A stretch of 64,000 nt of DNA from Desmodus rotundus (GCF_022682495.2 NC_071392.1:84646797-84710796); one strand, 5' to 3'; counted from the stretch's first letter, positions 39,501 to 54,500 are shown. The notes: generated by a model not told the origin, from the sequence alone. Made by a program: numbers and translations.

Positions 39501-42500
39501 GGCTGGTCTTCAGAGGCCAGGTGAGAAAAAGGGGGGAAGTACTCAAAAACTGGGAGAGGCGGCACAGAAAGACAGGGAGCCAGCCTGGTGGCATCCTACT
39601 GGCCGGTTTTGGGACAGCTGGAATCAAAAAGCAGAATAATGCTAATGAGGCATCCTCGCCCACAGTGGTCTTACAGAAGAATCACCGGTTTGTAAATGCA
39701 GGCGGAATGCTCGCGTGAGAGAATTACCACTTTGTCATCACCAGTGAAGACTCCGACTCGGGCAGGGGTCCCCAGGGGCTGCCACAGCTGTTAGATGCAA
39801 GGCCGTTGGGAAACAGACCCCTACACAGTATCAGGTTACTTAGTAACTACAGAGGGAAATGTAATATGGCTGTCCACATATTCAGAGCCGGGAGCCACTG
39901 GCGGCAGCGTCCCTCCCATTGTCCTCCACCCAGCGATGCCCGCTCCCAGCCAGGACCGCCCTCACTGGTCTTGACAAAGGCGATTGCAGCTGCAGCTGAG
40001 TCTTCGGCATCTGGTAAAGCTACGTTGCTGTCACAGAGTGGAAGGGCGGTACTGAAATCCTACCTTAGCACAGCTACCAAGCCCGGCATCTGTGAAGATA
40101 TTTCAGAATATTGTTATTACCCAGGAGGTGAATCCGCACACACCTGTCAGTGAGTGAGTGACTTACTGCCTCTGACGCAGGTGTGAGAAGCAGGGCATCC
40201 AGAGTGACTGGGAATAGACTGGGCACTCGAAAATGTCTCCTGTGCCCTTTCCCACGTGGGGAGTCTTCCTCCCCATGTACTGATTGTGCGTGTGGGTGAA
40301 GCCAGAGTCAGAGCCTCTGCGGGCTCTGTGTGTTGACAACACAAGCCGGGAAGCAGCAAACTTCAAACCGGTTCCTAGAAGACGTAATCCAGTAGCCTCG
40401 ACGGCGGTATCTGAGGCACCCAGCTCAGCGGGACTTGTCTGCTCTCTCCTCCTGACTTCGGAGATTGCTTTCAGAACACGGGGCGAGCATTACGCACAGG
40501 GGGAGCCTGATACCATGATGTTGTAGCTGAAGCCCAAGACCACACCCCTCTTCTTTCAGGAAACAAACCCCAACCGATTATCATATCACTGAAGATTCCA
40601 GAGATAAAAAGAAATAGTCCTTGGAAGCTCTATATAATGCTTGGGAGCTATGGTTTAGCTTTTTACTTTCACTGTGTGTGTTCACCTCTCATCTGGACCT
40701 CCACCTCACCAAGGAAGGCAAGATGTGTGTTAGTATCTCATTTGACACATAAGAAAATGAGAGTCCTGTGGTCATGTGACTGGCTGTCCCGGGGACAGGA
40801 ATGGCATCCCGATTTTCTGTCTTAACGTCCCATCACTCTGCTGCTTCACAGCGCCCAGGTGTTGTCCCTCTTGACGCCATCCTGTGAGTTTTGAAGGGCA
40901 TTTCCCTGTGCAGACGTCTGTGGTGCATAGGACCTGACTTTAAAGTAACTACTGGGAAGACTTAGGGAATGCTTTCTAGTTCTTCCCTTTGGTCGGACTC
41001 TCTTGGACCCTGCCAACCCAGAAGCAATTGGGGAGCGTGGGGGAGGTGCCGAGAGCGGGCCTTGCTCTCCTTGCCCTCGTGCATCCTGGCTGGTGGCTTG
41101 GCCTCTAGCGGCTGGGCCTCCTGATGTCCCGACCCGGCTTTGGTGCTTCCCTTCATGTGAGGATGCAGCTGCTTCCGAACCAGCGCTCCTCCCTCACTTC
41201 CTCCCCCTCACCTAGCACCCCTAAAATTCCTAGATCAGGCACCTGTCTAGTTAAACTTTCATTCCCACCAGCTTTCTCTCCCAGTTCTTTTCCTCTGCAA
41301 ACCACGGAGCCATCTTCTCTGAGGGATCTCCTCTTTCTGGGAGAGTCCGTGAACCTGGGCAGCAAATCCTCGCTCTTTGTGTGTCTGTTTCTCTTTCAGT
41401 TTATGGACCCATCTGTCTCATAACCTGATGACCACCCAGGCCCTCGCCGGGCTGAGAGGCCACTGTCCGGTGGCCCCTACTCTGTCCTTCTGAGCTCACC
41501 TGTTCTTCCTGCACTCGTGTGGTCCCCCGTGGGGCCAGTCTCTCCATTACCGACCCTCCGGCCCCTCACAAATCCCGATGGTTCTGTGTCCGTCAGCTCC
41601 TGGCTGGGCTTCGTTAAAGCTTTTCACACTCATCTCTTGTCGTCCAGGGCCATTGCCACCCCTCGCTAGGACATAGTCCCCAACTCAGTGGAACCTTGAG
41701 GATTCAGGGCTTTTCTGTTAATCTGAATAGAATAGTCCTAAAATTCTTCCCCCTCAGTTGCAGGAAAAGAGTCTTGAGCCCAGCGAGGAAGTGTCAGCAC
41801 TGGGTGGGACAGCACTTCCCCAGGAACGCTGGCGGTGCAGAATGTCCTCCCAGCCGACGGCTCCGGAAGACTGTGCTGTATTTCTCCTTGGGGAGATTTG
41901 TGATAACGCATGTTCACTTCTTAAAGACCCATAAGAAGAGCTGCAGTAAACATGACTGCTAAAACCTAATAAGCTTGGTATTTTCCAGCTTACAATACCA
42001 GGGACTCTCCTGTCATTATTATTCACAGTAGCAGTTAGTGCCACTTAATCACACCTTACGGGCGTCCGGGGACGCTCCCATAGTCCCGGCAAACGCGCAC
42101 AGCGCTGCTTCTCATAGGCGGGAGCGTCCTTCTTCCTTCGTTTCGTTTCTTTCTCTCCACGTGTCGCCCCAGCCTCCCCCTGACTCTTCACAATTTCATT
42201 GGTTTTGTTGTGAATTTTAGGTGCATTTTCCCTGAACATCCTTTGCCCCCCTCCCCCAGTTGTCACACAGTCGCAGCTGCTCTGCACTTTCATGGTTCCC
42301 GATGCCCTTTGAACCTCACACATTGTATCGTATCGTCTGTGTCTGACCCCCACTGCACCTTGAGCCCTTCGAGGGCAGACGTTTTGTTATTGCTGCTCGC
42401 TGACATGTACTATGTATTTGCTAACCAGAATTCTGTGGGGAACAAAAAGGATGAACGACTACCTTGATCTAGTGGGGATGGCCCAAAGGCCCGCTCTCTT

Positions 42501-45500
42501 CCACGCTCTGCACTTGGCCCCAGGAGATGGATGTGTCCCACACTGCCAACCGGGAGTGGCCTCGCCCTCCCTTCTTTGCTCTCCCATCTCTCGGTCCCTT
42601 TGCTCACGCGGGAACAGAAAGTAGGAAAGCAGACCTGATGCTCGAGCAGGCACACAGCCAAGGACTGAGGGGCTGCGGCTGTCTGTACAATTCTCCCAGA
42701 AATGCCTCCCTGGGTTTGGGTGCAGTGGGAATGGGTGTGAAGGTGGGACTGGAGGGAGCACGCCCTCCGTGAGGACAGCTGGCCAACTTGTCCAGGCTGG
42801 CAGCCTCCAGGGTCAAGGGCTCTCCTCCAGCTCCAAATATCCTGCTCACACCACTCACAGCCCTGGAAACCGCTGGTTCTGCCCCTGCTAGGAAGTGGTG
42901 GCGTCGTGTCTGGCATTGGGCGGCTCCGTAGAATGCGGGGCACTCTGGGGCTTTAGCTGTGACTCGGAGCTGCAGAAGCCCCCTAGCTGGTGTGTGTATT
43001 ACTTATACTTTGAGGAAGGGCCATCCCGGAGCACGAGCGCTCTGAGGGGGTGGCTGTATCGTGCGTGTTTCCTTACTGTGCGTGTGCGTCGCTCATCTCA
43101 CGGGCCTGTTAGAAACACGCTGGTTATAATGTGTATGGGTGGCATTTGACCATAGAGCATGGGCTAAATCCGGGCCGCTTCGTGTTCTGACCTGTGAGGA
43201 CGAGTGTCTGACTGATTTCTCATTCAGGTGACGCATTCTAGAGAGCCAGGATTATGCTCGCACCTGAGAGTTCTCGGCTCTGAAGGGAACGCAGGCCTAC
43301 ATTATCTTGGCCTGGTCAAGTGCGTGGGAGGCGAAATCGGTCTGAAAACCAGCCTAGCTGGGCACTTCTTAGTTCTCAGTCTGAAGTATGATAATAGGTT
43401 CCCTTGCAGCCGATTCATGAGGCCTAATACCCAGAAATTACTTTCATTTGGAGTGTGGTTTACTCAAGTACTTTCACTGAGCATTCGCGGAGTTGATTTC
43501 TTAAATTGTGGACATCCCTTTAGATTTTGATTTGACGAAAAGTAGGCTGTGACCCTTTGCTGGGTACTTAACTTGCGCAGAGTTCCAAGCTGTCGTAATC
43601 ATGAATTCCAATGAAATGCCTCTTTCTTCCAGGGTGAGAAGGAGCAGCCTGTGTTTGCAGTGACGGGCCTGCGGTGGGGATCCTTCCGAGATGCTGGCGT
43701 CAAAGTTAGCAAGTAAAGACTTACTCTGTGGACATGTGATTGTTTTTTAAAAAATCTTTTTCTTCTGTTCCTCTCTTTTACGTGTCAATGTACATTGATC
43801 TTCTAGGAATAGATTTGGCAGGTCTGGAGTTTGATGCATGATTAATGGAGATAAAGGTTCACATCTCATTGCAGAAAGGCTGGGGCAGGTTCTGGTTTCC
43901 CCCGCACTGGCGTGGTGGTGGCTGAGGGGGACAGGGGTACGTCTCTGTTTCTAGACAGACTGTTGGAGGCTCAGGCTAGACTGAAGGGCACCTGGATGGC
44001 CTGTCACCCTGTACCCTGCTTGTCTGGGCACCGAGAGAAAGGCACCGCTGGGGACACAGCCTGTGGTGCTGTCACAGCCCTGGGAGGCGCTCTCCTGAAG
44101 GCCCAGCGGACCGAGAGGCCCAGGCCGAGTCGCAGGGAGAGAAGAAAGGCAGGTGCCTGGCCTCGTTGAGAGGTGGACGGAACAGGTAGTGGGGGCGATG
44201 ATTACAGGGCCGTCGCTGGCTCCTCCCAGAACGGACTTATTTTCGGAGACTTGTGTGACAGGAAGCCCTGGCCGGGCCCGAGGGTGCATCGTCCTCTCGT
44301 GTTTGTTGCTGAGCGGTCCTGTCAGCTGAGGCCCCCAGGGTGGGACTCACGGGGACCTGGTTGAGGCTCACATCCTCTGCGGTGGGTGTTCACTTTTACC
44401 TTTTCTGAAAAACGGGCTTGCCATTGTAGTGCAGCGTAAGTGAATTGCGATCGATCGCACCCACAGCTTTTAGCAAGAACCCCTCTTGCACTTCAGAGGC
44501 CTTCCCACCACAATTCCTCACAGAAGTTTCTCCGCTGCTTCACTGCGCCCGCCCCGTCCATGGCGTCCCTGACAGCGGACTGCGCAGGGACAGAGGTTGC
44601 TGGCCTGTGCCCACGCGCTGCGTCACTCCGTGTTTCCCGCCTCCATCTGCGTGCGCAGGGCTGTCTGGGTTCCACAGGCTCCCTGTGCTGCACCTGTAGT
44701 GTCAGACAGTCGCAGCGGCTCGCCGACGGGAGCCCCTTAGGGTTCCCTGGAAGAACCTGCTGTGGACAAACGGCCTTCTACAAGGTGCTGGCCAGCCGAT
44801 AGGCACCAGCACGGGTCAGGCCCGTTAGGGAGATCTCGCACCCGTGCCCGTATTTTGATGGACTTGAGCAGGCTGAAGTTTCAAATTCCGGTCACCTGAC
44901 ACCCAACTAGGGCTCTCCATGGAGTCGCTGTGTGTGTTGTGGAAGAAGCAGTAGGGAGGCAGGAAAGGACTTCCTAGCTGTCAAAATTCGCTCTGGGTGG
45001 AGACGGTGGCAACTGCGGGCAGTTTAGGACTAAAGTGTCCTAGCCAGGATGTGTTTCTCTCTGGCTGATTTGAAGCCAGTCGTGACATCGGCTGATTGTC
45101 CAGGTCCCAGTGATCAAGGTCCTCATGAGTAGCAGCACAGCTTTCACCTGAACAACGATTAGGCTGGCTCCACGGTGCTCTCCGGGTTATCTCTGAACTC
45201 CTGATGCCGGCATTCAAGGCCCCGCTGAATCCGTCACCACCCCTGATCGCGCAGCCACACGTGTCCTTCCTTCTGAGCTTTTGTGCTGGCCGTCACCCTC
45301 AGTGTTTCCCGCGCCTGGCCGCTCCTCCTGCCCAGAATGAGCTTGTTCCCTTTGGCCCGCGTTGAAATCCCATGCGTCCCTGTGAACTCCATGCCCTCAG
45401 TGCAGGCTGGAGCCTCGCCTCGCACAAGCACTTCTGGTCCCAGGATTCTAGGCCTCAGTGATTCCTCACCCTTTCTTCACTCTCCTTACCGATGAATAGT

Positions 45501-48500
45501 GGTCAGTTTATGCCGTGTCATATACGCTTATATGGTCTTGCCTGTTTTCTGTTTCTTTTTTGGACCGTTTTTTATGAAATGACAGCCCTCAGAGGCAGGA
45601 ATTTTATACTTATTTCTTTTGCTAAATAAATGCACATGGATCAGAGTCGGGAGGGAGCAGTTAGGAGGATGGGCTGGCTGGTGACACAGGCTGTGAGGAG
45701 GAGTCTACTTTACACCGCTTGCCCAGCCCCAGCAGGCATCCTTCTCCCCAGCAGCCTCTGTGCAGCTGGCAGTGTGAGGCAGACCTTCACTCCCAGATTT
45801 TATGGTGGTCACTTTAAAGCTGGTGGCACGAATAACGTGAAATCCTGCTGCTTTACAAACTTTGGTCGTGTGTTGGTGTGCGAGAGAACACACTGGTGTG
45901 TTCTAGGCTGTGGTTAACACCTCGGGGTCACCGCACTGCGCCTCCCTGCGGCTGTCACTCTCTGCTCGGTGCCCTTTGAGTGTGTTCTCAGCTCCCATCC
46001 AGCTGGATACACAGGACTGCGATGCTGTGAGTTTGGAGGTTCCAGGAGACTGATTATCTCCCCCGGTACATCACCAGGGTCTGTCTGAGTGGCACTGACT
46101 ACGGACTGTGTGACATGTCACTGAAATGCAGACTAAAAGCCGACGGTGATGCTCGTTTACGCTGAACCACGGTGCTCAGAGCGGACGCGTGGTAGAGGTG
46201 TGATTCCAGGGGCACGTCTGTCAGGAACGCTGTCTCTCGCATCGATCGTTCCTTTAATGGTCTGATCAGATTTTTGTCTTCATCTTTCTCAGGTACTGGT
46301 ATCTCGGGCCTCTGAAAACCAAAGCGGCTCACTTCTTCAGCACTCTGCAGGTAAATGCAGTCACAGCGTGGGGCTGTCTCCTGCGCCACTTCGTTGTGGC
46401 TCCATGAAGTAACATTTGAGAAAACGTGTGGAAAAAAGGAAAATGTCATCGCTTCATGAAGTCACCCCTGATGTACCAACTCATTCCCTCCAATAGCAAG
46501 CCAGTAGTTAACTTCTTTTTAATATTCCACTTCCCTTTGCCTATTCATTCAGTGCTGCCAGACAAACCTTGAACAGAATGACCTGTATCAGCCATCATTG
46601 GCATGTCTGTGTCAGAATCTAGAAATGAATGGAAGATTTGTATCTGAGTATATCTTATCATACAGGCTTACGTGTAACACGGTAGGTTTCAAACAGTGCC
46701 GGTAGCCAAACACGGGCAGCGGTTCCGGTCGGTGCAGAAGCAGGACATTTCCATCGTCGGGGACGCCCCGTCAGGCAGTGCTGCTTCAGGCTGCGCTGAG
46801 AAACGCCGGCCTGGAGAAAACCTGAGCCACGTTTATTAATAAAAACGCTAATAGAAGTCATCTGATCTGTGGACCACACACTGTGTCGGCTTTTATGCAA
46901 ATCAAAGTATATTCACCGTTTGGCTGGCTAATCTGAGAACTGGCAGATGAAGTTTGAATGAAGTCAGGTTCTTGTGTTAATATTCAGATTATGACGTGGT
47001 TCCCTAATTATAAAAGCAGTACATGTCTCCTGCAGAACATTTGGAAACCAGCTCCCTTCACCTTCTGACTAGATTCCAGTGAGTAAAATGCATTATTTCT
47101 GTTGCTCAAGGGAATAATTTCCTCGGTGGAGTAGTGAGTGCATTTAGGGAGAGATCCAGTAACCACAGATTTAAGCTGTAGAACCTGGGAGGATCAGACT
47201 GCGCCCGCTGGCCCCTCAGCACCCACTGACTCTCGCTGTGCGGCAAGCCCTTCCGTGTGCTTGGAAGGCAAGGGCCAACAGGACAGGTTTCCGCCCTCTC
47301 GAAGTGCCCAGGTGCTGGGCGGGAGGTGCAAGTACATCTGGGGCAAGTGTGACGAGAGCCACGCGGAAGGGCTCGGATGGAGCAGAGAGGAGTGGTACCC
47401 TTCTGACGGAGGGTCCGCAGTCTTCACAGGGCAGGCGTCACTTCCGCTAAATTTTGAAGTATCCGCAGGACCAGAGAATGGGGCCAGGATGTGTGAAGTC
47501 ACAGTGGTGTGAACGGTCTGTCGTTGTGGCAGGAAGATGGCGAGAAGGGGACTTGGAAGGGTGGTGGGGGCAGCCGTGGCAGGCGGGGCCTGGCCTGCAC
47601 TGTGAGGGGACTGGGGCTTACTGAGCCCTAAGCCCCTGGAGATGACGTGAGCAGAGCCGTGCTATAGAGACACTGTTTGGCAGCGGTGTGGACAAGAGAT
47701 TGGCGTGGGCAGCTAACAGTAAGGCAGTCGGGAGGTTGTGAAAGTAATCTAGCGGCAGGTGGCAACTAGGTGACTAGGGTGGTCACAGTGAGCTCTGACG
47801 GCAGAGGACTAAAGGGAGGACAGCAAGGGTTAAAGGGAAGCTGAGGCAGAAGCTCACTGGCTGCAAGGAGAGTCTGGCGTCCCCAGGTGTCTGGTTTGAG
47901 GGCTGCACTTTGATAACTGGAGTTTTCCGTGGCATCAGTGACCTTGGTATTAAGACCAGGGTTGTGGAGAAAGATGAAGTTTTCATTTGGCACAGACTGA
48001 GTTCAGCCTGCCTGTGGGGCAGGCAGGTGGAGGTCCAGTCATGATGTTGGTCTGGGATTCAGCAGAGAGATCCGGGCTGAAGAAATAATTTAAATGTCTT
48101 AGCGTGTGAGTAGCATTGAAACCGTGGGTTTGGAGAAGGTACCATGGAGAGAACAGATGGCTAGGAATAGCCCTTCGGAATGTCAGCATTTAAAGAACCA
48201 GACAAGGTGCCCGAGAGGTGCTGAGAGGCAGCCGAGGGGAGAGTACTGATGGAGAAGCCAGCGGAAGAGAGGGTTTCAGGCAGAAAGGGGGATTTCAGGA
48301 AGCAACAGCAGAGTCTGTCTACAGACAAGAGAGTACCCATTGAACTTGGACACCTCGGAAGGGTTGGAAACCCGAGTGGAAAAGGTGAGGGAGTAAATGG
48401 AGGTGAAGAAGTGGAGACCCCAGGGTAGGTTGCTCGGTCAAGAAGCTTGACTTTGAAGGAAAGGAAATAGAAAAGGCAAAAGCCAGTGAGAAAAATGAGG

Positions 48501-51500
48501 TCAGAGGGGTGTTGTTTTCATAATTGGAGAGATATCCATGACTTTCCAACCTGAAGCAACAGGAAAAAAGAAGGGAAGTGGTGAATGAAAGGAGAGAAAA
48601 AACACCCCTGAGTTGGCAAAATCCCTGAGCAAGTGGAAGGGCGTGGGACCCAAAGGCCTGGGTCACCTCAGGCAGGGGAGGGGCACTTTCCTTCTGAGAT
48701 GGGAGGGAAAGGAAGGAGCCCTCGTGGAGTGTTAAGGCGGTTCTCGTGGAGCACAGGAAGCCAAGTGGTGGTGGCCAGTGGTATGGGGACTTTGAAGGAA
48801 GATGGAAATGGAGGATTAGAAAGATTATCAAGTGGCATTGAGGACCCGAGACCGAGAATTTGTGGTGACAGGGATGTGTGTGCGTGGGTGACTGATTTTC
48901 CTGTGTCAGCACTCCGCAGTCATATTTCCCTCCCCCCAGCAACACTGAGCCAGGACGTAAGAGTACAGAAACCTAGAGACGGGGTGGGTCCAGCCCTGGG
49001 GCTTCTCAGAGCACATGTTCTGGGAGACTAAGGACAGGAGAGGGCTGGGGTGACGGAAAAAGAGCACGATTTACAGTAATTAACTGATGATTCGGCACAG
49101 AGGGAAATGGTGTGTCAGGGACTGGGCTCCCCAACGTGATTGAAAACTTGGTTGGTTACGAGCTTAAGGGGCCAAAAAATAACACCCCTGTCTTCCTCCT
49201 CTTAGTTCGAGCCAAGTTGTGAAAACGAGTGCAGGAACAGGCAGATGGAGATCAAAATGCCGGCTTTATAAATGTTAGCGGGGATGAAGCACACCACGTG
49301 GACAGGTGTCAGTCTGACTTCCCAGATCCCCACGTTGAACTTACCCACTTAAATCGTCTCCTTTGGGGCAGAGGCTGCATAGTGAGCTCACTGTGGGGAG
49401 GTGGCCCACGTGTGAGTCAGAGGGGGTGCCTGGGTCCAGCCTTGGTCCTGTGGACTTGGGGAGAAGGGGACAAGGTGGAGCAAGAAGGGTCGGAAAGTTA
49501 CTCTTGGGTGATGCACCCCGAGGAAACTTGAGAACGGGATTAGTCTGCCCTGCGAGACGTGTTAGCCGCAGGTAGACTGGGACAAACAGAGTGCCGGATG
49601 TGCCATCCTGGATGGAGTAGTTCTGGGTGGCGGTGAGGACCGCACGTGGCTCTGGACGTGAGTGGCTGCAGTGAATCAGAGGTGATGTCAGGGCTGGGGG
49701 GTGAGGCCATTGTTTTAGTTATTCCTGCGGACACTGGTGAGACCCAGGATGACACTGGACTTGGGCTGCCAGGTAGTAGAAGACAAGAGGGCTAGAGCGC
49801 GGGGGCCTCTGTCTGTGAAGCAGGCCCGGGAAGCCCTGAGCGGGGTCCGAGTCTGGGCAAGACCATTCCGGCCTCTGTGTGGAATGTGATTCTGGAAGTG
49901 AGCGAGGTATTTGATGCAACTGAATTTTGTCCATTCCTTGTTTGTGCCACTGTCAGTGTGCCAATGATACATTTATCATGGGATGCACTGTGCCCATTTG
50001 TATCGGAGGTTTAGACAAGTTTAATCCACGGTTGTTAGTCCACTCCGACCTTCTCTCTGCCCCACTGGTGCAGGTCGGTGGGTCAGCAGCCCTGGGTGCA
50101 CGGTTTTCAGGACAGGCCCTCCATAGGAAACAAGAGCTGGAGGACCCCACGCTCCACATTAGAGAGAACACCAGTCGGCTCTCTAGCAGGTTTAGGTAGA
50201 ACACTAACCGAGCTTTGCGTGGGGAAACTCCCCAAGTTTGGAATTGTGCGTTCCTGACAAATGTTTTCCCTCTTCACTTTAAAAGGAGTGGCCTCAGACT
50301 CATCAAGCCTCCCTGTCGTACACGGGACCTAGAGCGAGGCCTCCCAGCTTCGCCGATGAGACTCCCCCACGGCCCTCTCTGTACCGGAGAATACTGCGAA
50401 GGCTCGTGTCATCCTGGGCTCAGCCGCAGGACGGTGAGCGGCGGGGCGGCTGGAGGTCGAAAGTGCGGGTCAGGTCAGGTCAGGGCTGCCCAAAGCAGGC
50501 CCCCAGTCCGTGCCAGGCTTTCCAAGAGCAGAAGCCTCCCATGTGCCACCGCGCACAAACCAGCACACACAGTGTCCCATGGCTGCAAACACCCTGTGTC
50601 ATTGGAGACAAATGGTGGCTCCCTTTCTGTCACTAACCCTGTGTCATTGGAGACAAACAGTGGCTCCCTTTCTGTCACCAACCCTGCTGGATTGCTGGCT
50701 GCACGGGGAGGGTGTTTCAGGCACAGAGGTCCCGTTTGGAGCCTGGCCGTTTATCCTGTGTGTGGGAAGTGTGCAATGAAGAAGCAGGTGGAGAGTCAGC
50801 TGGGGAGACGGGGCTGAGCAGCTGGCCGCAGGTGGCAGGCGGGAGATGCTACCAGGAGGAACTGACCTGCATCTCGTGCCCCCACACAGCCCGTTCCCAG
50901 GAGGCGAGCCCCGAGGTCTGGAGCGACGTGCAGCTGTCCACCATCGAGCTGTCCATCACGACACGGAACAGCCAGCTCGACCTGACCGTAAGTGCGCTTC
51001 TTTGCCAGACGCGCGCTGGTGTCTGGGGAAGCTGACGAAGGCGGCGTGCTCTCCCGCCGACTCGGGATTTTCATGTTTGCTCTGCGGGGCGCAGAGGAAG
51101 GGGTGGGGAAGAGGATGTGGGGTGCCGTTAGGAGCAGTAGTGACGAGAAGGGACAGCCGAGTGAGGTGGTGGCCCGAAAGCTTGCGGGGGCCTGATCACG
51201 TGTCTGGGTGTCCCTGGGGAGGCCTGAGGGCAGGAGGCCTTTAGGGACGAAACGTTAGCTGCTCTCATTTGTCATAGGAATGAAAAACCATGGAGCTTTC
51301 ACTTGAGAAAACATCCATTCCTTTTGTGACTATATTAAATATGTAGGTTAGGTCCCCAGGAGAAAACGCTGTGTATGTTTTTAATTGTATGTATGCATGC
51401 ACACCTGTACGTTTACGTATTATCTGAGTCCAGTGTATCGCTATGCCCTGTCCAGTATGGTAGCCACTAGCCACAAGTGGCAACTTAAATTAATTAGAAT

Positions 51501-54500
51501 TAAATAAAATTGAAAGCTCACTTCTTCAGGCACACTGGCCACCCCTCGAGCCCAGCAGCTGTCTGTGGCGAGTAGCTACCACACGGGAAAGCACAGACCT
51601 GTTGCTGCAGAAGGCTCTGCCGGTGGGGGGGCGGGGGGGGGCGGTTACTGCTGCGGACGGTGCGCGGACGGTGCGTGAGCGGGTGTTGAAACAAAGCAGG
51701 GGTTGGCAGTCTGGTCTAGCTGAGCACTGATATAATTAGTGATACACGAGAAGTGTATGAAATGCAAGTTCAATGTCCGAGAGTATGGCTGGACTGGAAC
51801 ACAGCTGCATTCCTGCACATACGTGTTGTCTGTGGCCATGTTCACGCTGCGGGGGTGGAGTTGTGACCCCGGAGCCTCCGACATTCCTGGCCGGCCACTC
51901 ATGGAAAGTCTACCGACCCCTCAGCTAGAGAGACGCTCAGCAGTGGGTGTTAATGAGAACGCCAGCAGGAAGCTGTCCTTAACTCTAGACTCATCGTCGT
52001 AAACGGCCTTTCTGCAGTCAGGGCAGTGTGTCCACAGTTGACCCGGTCGTTCTGAGAACCGGCTCGTGGAAGTGACGGCAGTGACGGACGTGTGCGTGGG
52101 CTGAGGCGAGTGGGTGAGGCGAGCGAGTGGCGCATTTTGATTCCGGTGTTAGCAGAGTATTGAGCGGTTTCCTAATTATAAAAGGAATGCGTGTTCCTTG
52201 TGTGATACAGCTCCCTTTACCTTCTAAGTTAATTCTAGTTAGATCAAGAAGTAAATGTACAAAAATAGAACCATTAAAGCCCTAGAGTGCAATCCAAGGA
52301 ACAGCAACAGAAACTTGGGGAGGGAGCCTAAGGCAGAAGTCGTATTTTGATGCATTTACCTATGTATAATTAAAAAAGAACTATAGACAAAATTGTTAAT
52401 GACAAATTGGGGAAAACAATCTATAGAATGCAGTAGACTGGAAATTAATAGCTTTCCTTTATGACCAACCCCTTAGGATAAATCCATAGGAAATGGGCAA
52501 AGGGCTAATATAAACAACAGGCAAAGGGCAAGAATAGAAATTCACAAAATAAATACATGAAAAAATTAGCTTATGTTAACTGAATATATATTACGAGCTA
52601 TGCACTAAGAATTTTACATATCATCTCATGTAACCTTGATGTCTGCATTATTAGGTAGATATAACTTTTACCTGTTTTTATAGATAAGGAAACAGGAAAA
52701 GTGCCAAACATGAAAAAATGCAAATTGACACAGTAACTACTGAGCTTTCGTAGATCAGAAAGCATGGCTGGTGTCGGCGTTCAGTGCTCGGTGCCGGCGG
52801 GGCGGGAAACGGGCAGTCTCGGCACTCCTGATGGGCACAGACATCAGGTCGCCCTTTCTCAGTGGCTTCTCAGCCGTGTATGTGAAGCACCGAGAATATA
52901 ATCCTGCCCTGGGCCTATGGAGTGTATTTCTAGAACGGATCCTATAGGAATCATCAGATTAGCACAGAGTGTGGTCAGTCCCCCACTTCTTACATCCCGG
53001 AATTCTGGAAACACTGGTGCAAGCGAATGTATTCAGGTTACAACAAACATTCAGTTCTGGAGGAATTTCAAAAAGATAAGATTTCTAACTATACTCTTCC
53101 CTGTGGCCCAGTCTCTGATAACCCGTGGGTGTTCCGGAACACCGCTCCTTTCTCTGGCGGTTGAACCCCAGCGGACGACCGAGCGCGTCTGTGTCGGTGG
53201 CCCCAGCTGAGCCGCGTGCCGAAGGCGCAGGGCTTTTACCTCCGTGCCAGTCGTGAAAGCTTATGACTCTGTGCTGAGCAGCACATTCGTTTTCTTTCTT
53301 CCACACCTCTGTTAAAGAGCAATAAAATGTTCAAAGACAATGAAGGTGCCACATGGTAGCCCCAAATGTTCATTTATCATTTAAGGCAGCGCAGGCAGAG
53401 TCTCAGAGGCGTCGGGCGGGGAGTGTGGGAAGTGAGGCTGTCTCCGGCAGCCGTGTCCACCGTCGTCACAGCGCCACCACACGTGAACAAGCTGCCGGGG
53501 ACCGATCGGCACAATTTGGTGCATTTGTTTAAGGCATGCCCTCTATACTTACTGCAGGGAAAGACGCTCGTAGTGTATTGTTAGATGGAAACCCAGGTTA
53601 AAATGATTTGCACCACATGGATTCATCTTTATTTTAAAAAGAAGTGCTCTCCCTGTAATTGAGTTTTGTGGATGACAGAGGTAGGGCCCCAATTTTCACT
53701 CTTTCCATGTAGAGGGCTCGTCGTCCAGGTGCCACATATTGAAGTGCTCACTCCCCCACCACCCCCGCCCTGATGGCAGAACCCGTCACACATCAAGTGT
53801 CTGTGTGCATGAAGTGTCTGTAGTTCCTCTGTTCAGTCGTGCTGTTTTTCTATAGTTGTTCTAGTTCTAGGCTTCTCTTAACCAGCATTGTTGTAAGTCT
53901 GTTTTTTCTTATTTTTAAAGGTCGCTTGGCTATCCTTCTCTTTCACCTCTGTAAATCCCTCGGAATGTTTATCTTATTAAGTCCACCTGAAGGTCTGTTA
54001 CATGCACAGAACACGCTGAACGTGCAGGTGTCAGCTGGAGGGGCCATGACGCTTCTGCAGTGCCGACTCCCCCGTCAAGTGGCTGGGGCCTGGCGCTGTG
54101 TTTGTTTAGGTTTTTCTAATGTCTTCAATGAAGTTTCATAGTTTTCTCAATAACACTTTGCCTTTTGCTGGGTATATATGCCTGTTTATTCCAATTTTTG
54201 ATGTCACTGTAAATAGTATCTCCTTTCATTTTTTAACTGTCTGATTTGGTAGAAAAACATGTGATTGATTTTTTTATATTGATGCTGAATCAGCGAACTA
54301 AATTCTTATTAATTATATGAAGTTTATGGCTCCCTTTGGATTTTCTATTGATTCAATCATATTGACGGCAAGTAGTGCAAGTTTTGCTCTTCCCTTTCAA
54401 ATACTCAGCTTTCTGATCTTTGATCTTTCCTTACCACACTGGCTGGGACCTCAGCACAGCGTTGGATGGAAATTAGTGTCTTACTCCTGACAAAGAGGGA

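Larger units (their letters stand above)
46351..50285 (+). other. AGK: AGK intron, 3935 bp
   Basis: Mostly an old L2-like copy on the plus strand (about 47380-48650). A repeat relic at about 46985-47080 is related to 52140-52250. The 208-codon antisense ORF at 48319-48945 falls largely on the L2-like stretch and is not a gene. The stretch 48950-50280 is unrecognised. Confidence 0.75.

Noticed and set aside
42410..42943. A 177-codon minus-strand open frame in an AGK intron
   Set aside because: No recognisable domain, no paired splice sites and no sign of a promoter; overlapping open frames in other phases point to GC-rich chance.
48319..48945. The longest open frame in the window, 208 codons on the minus strand
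   Set aside because: It lies largely antisense to an old L2-like repeat, is of low-complexity pyrimidine-driven composition (Ser, Leu, Phe, Pro), and has no domain or splice context.
50591..50690. Regular repeats reminiscent of a CRISPR array
   Set aside because: Only two contiguous 45-bp units without spacers, in a mammalian intron: a tandem duplication.
50215..50817. A 200-codon plus-strand open frame over the AGK exon at 50286-50433
   Set aside because: It reads the exon in the wrong frame; the correct AGK frame is fixed by both neighbouring exons.
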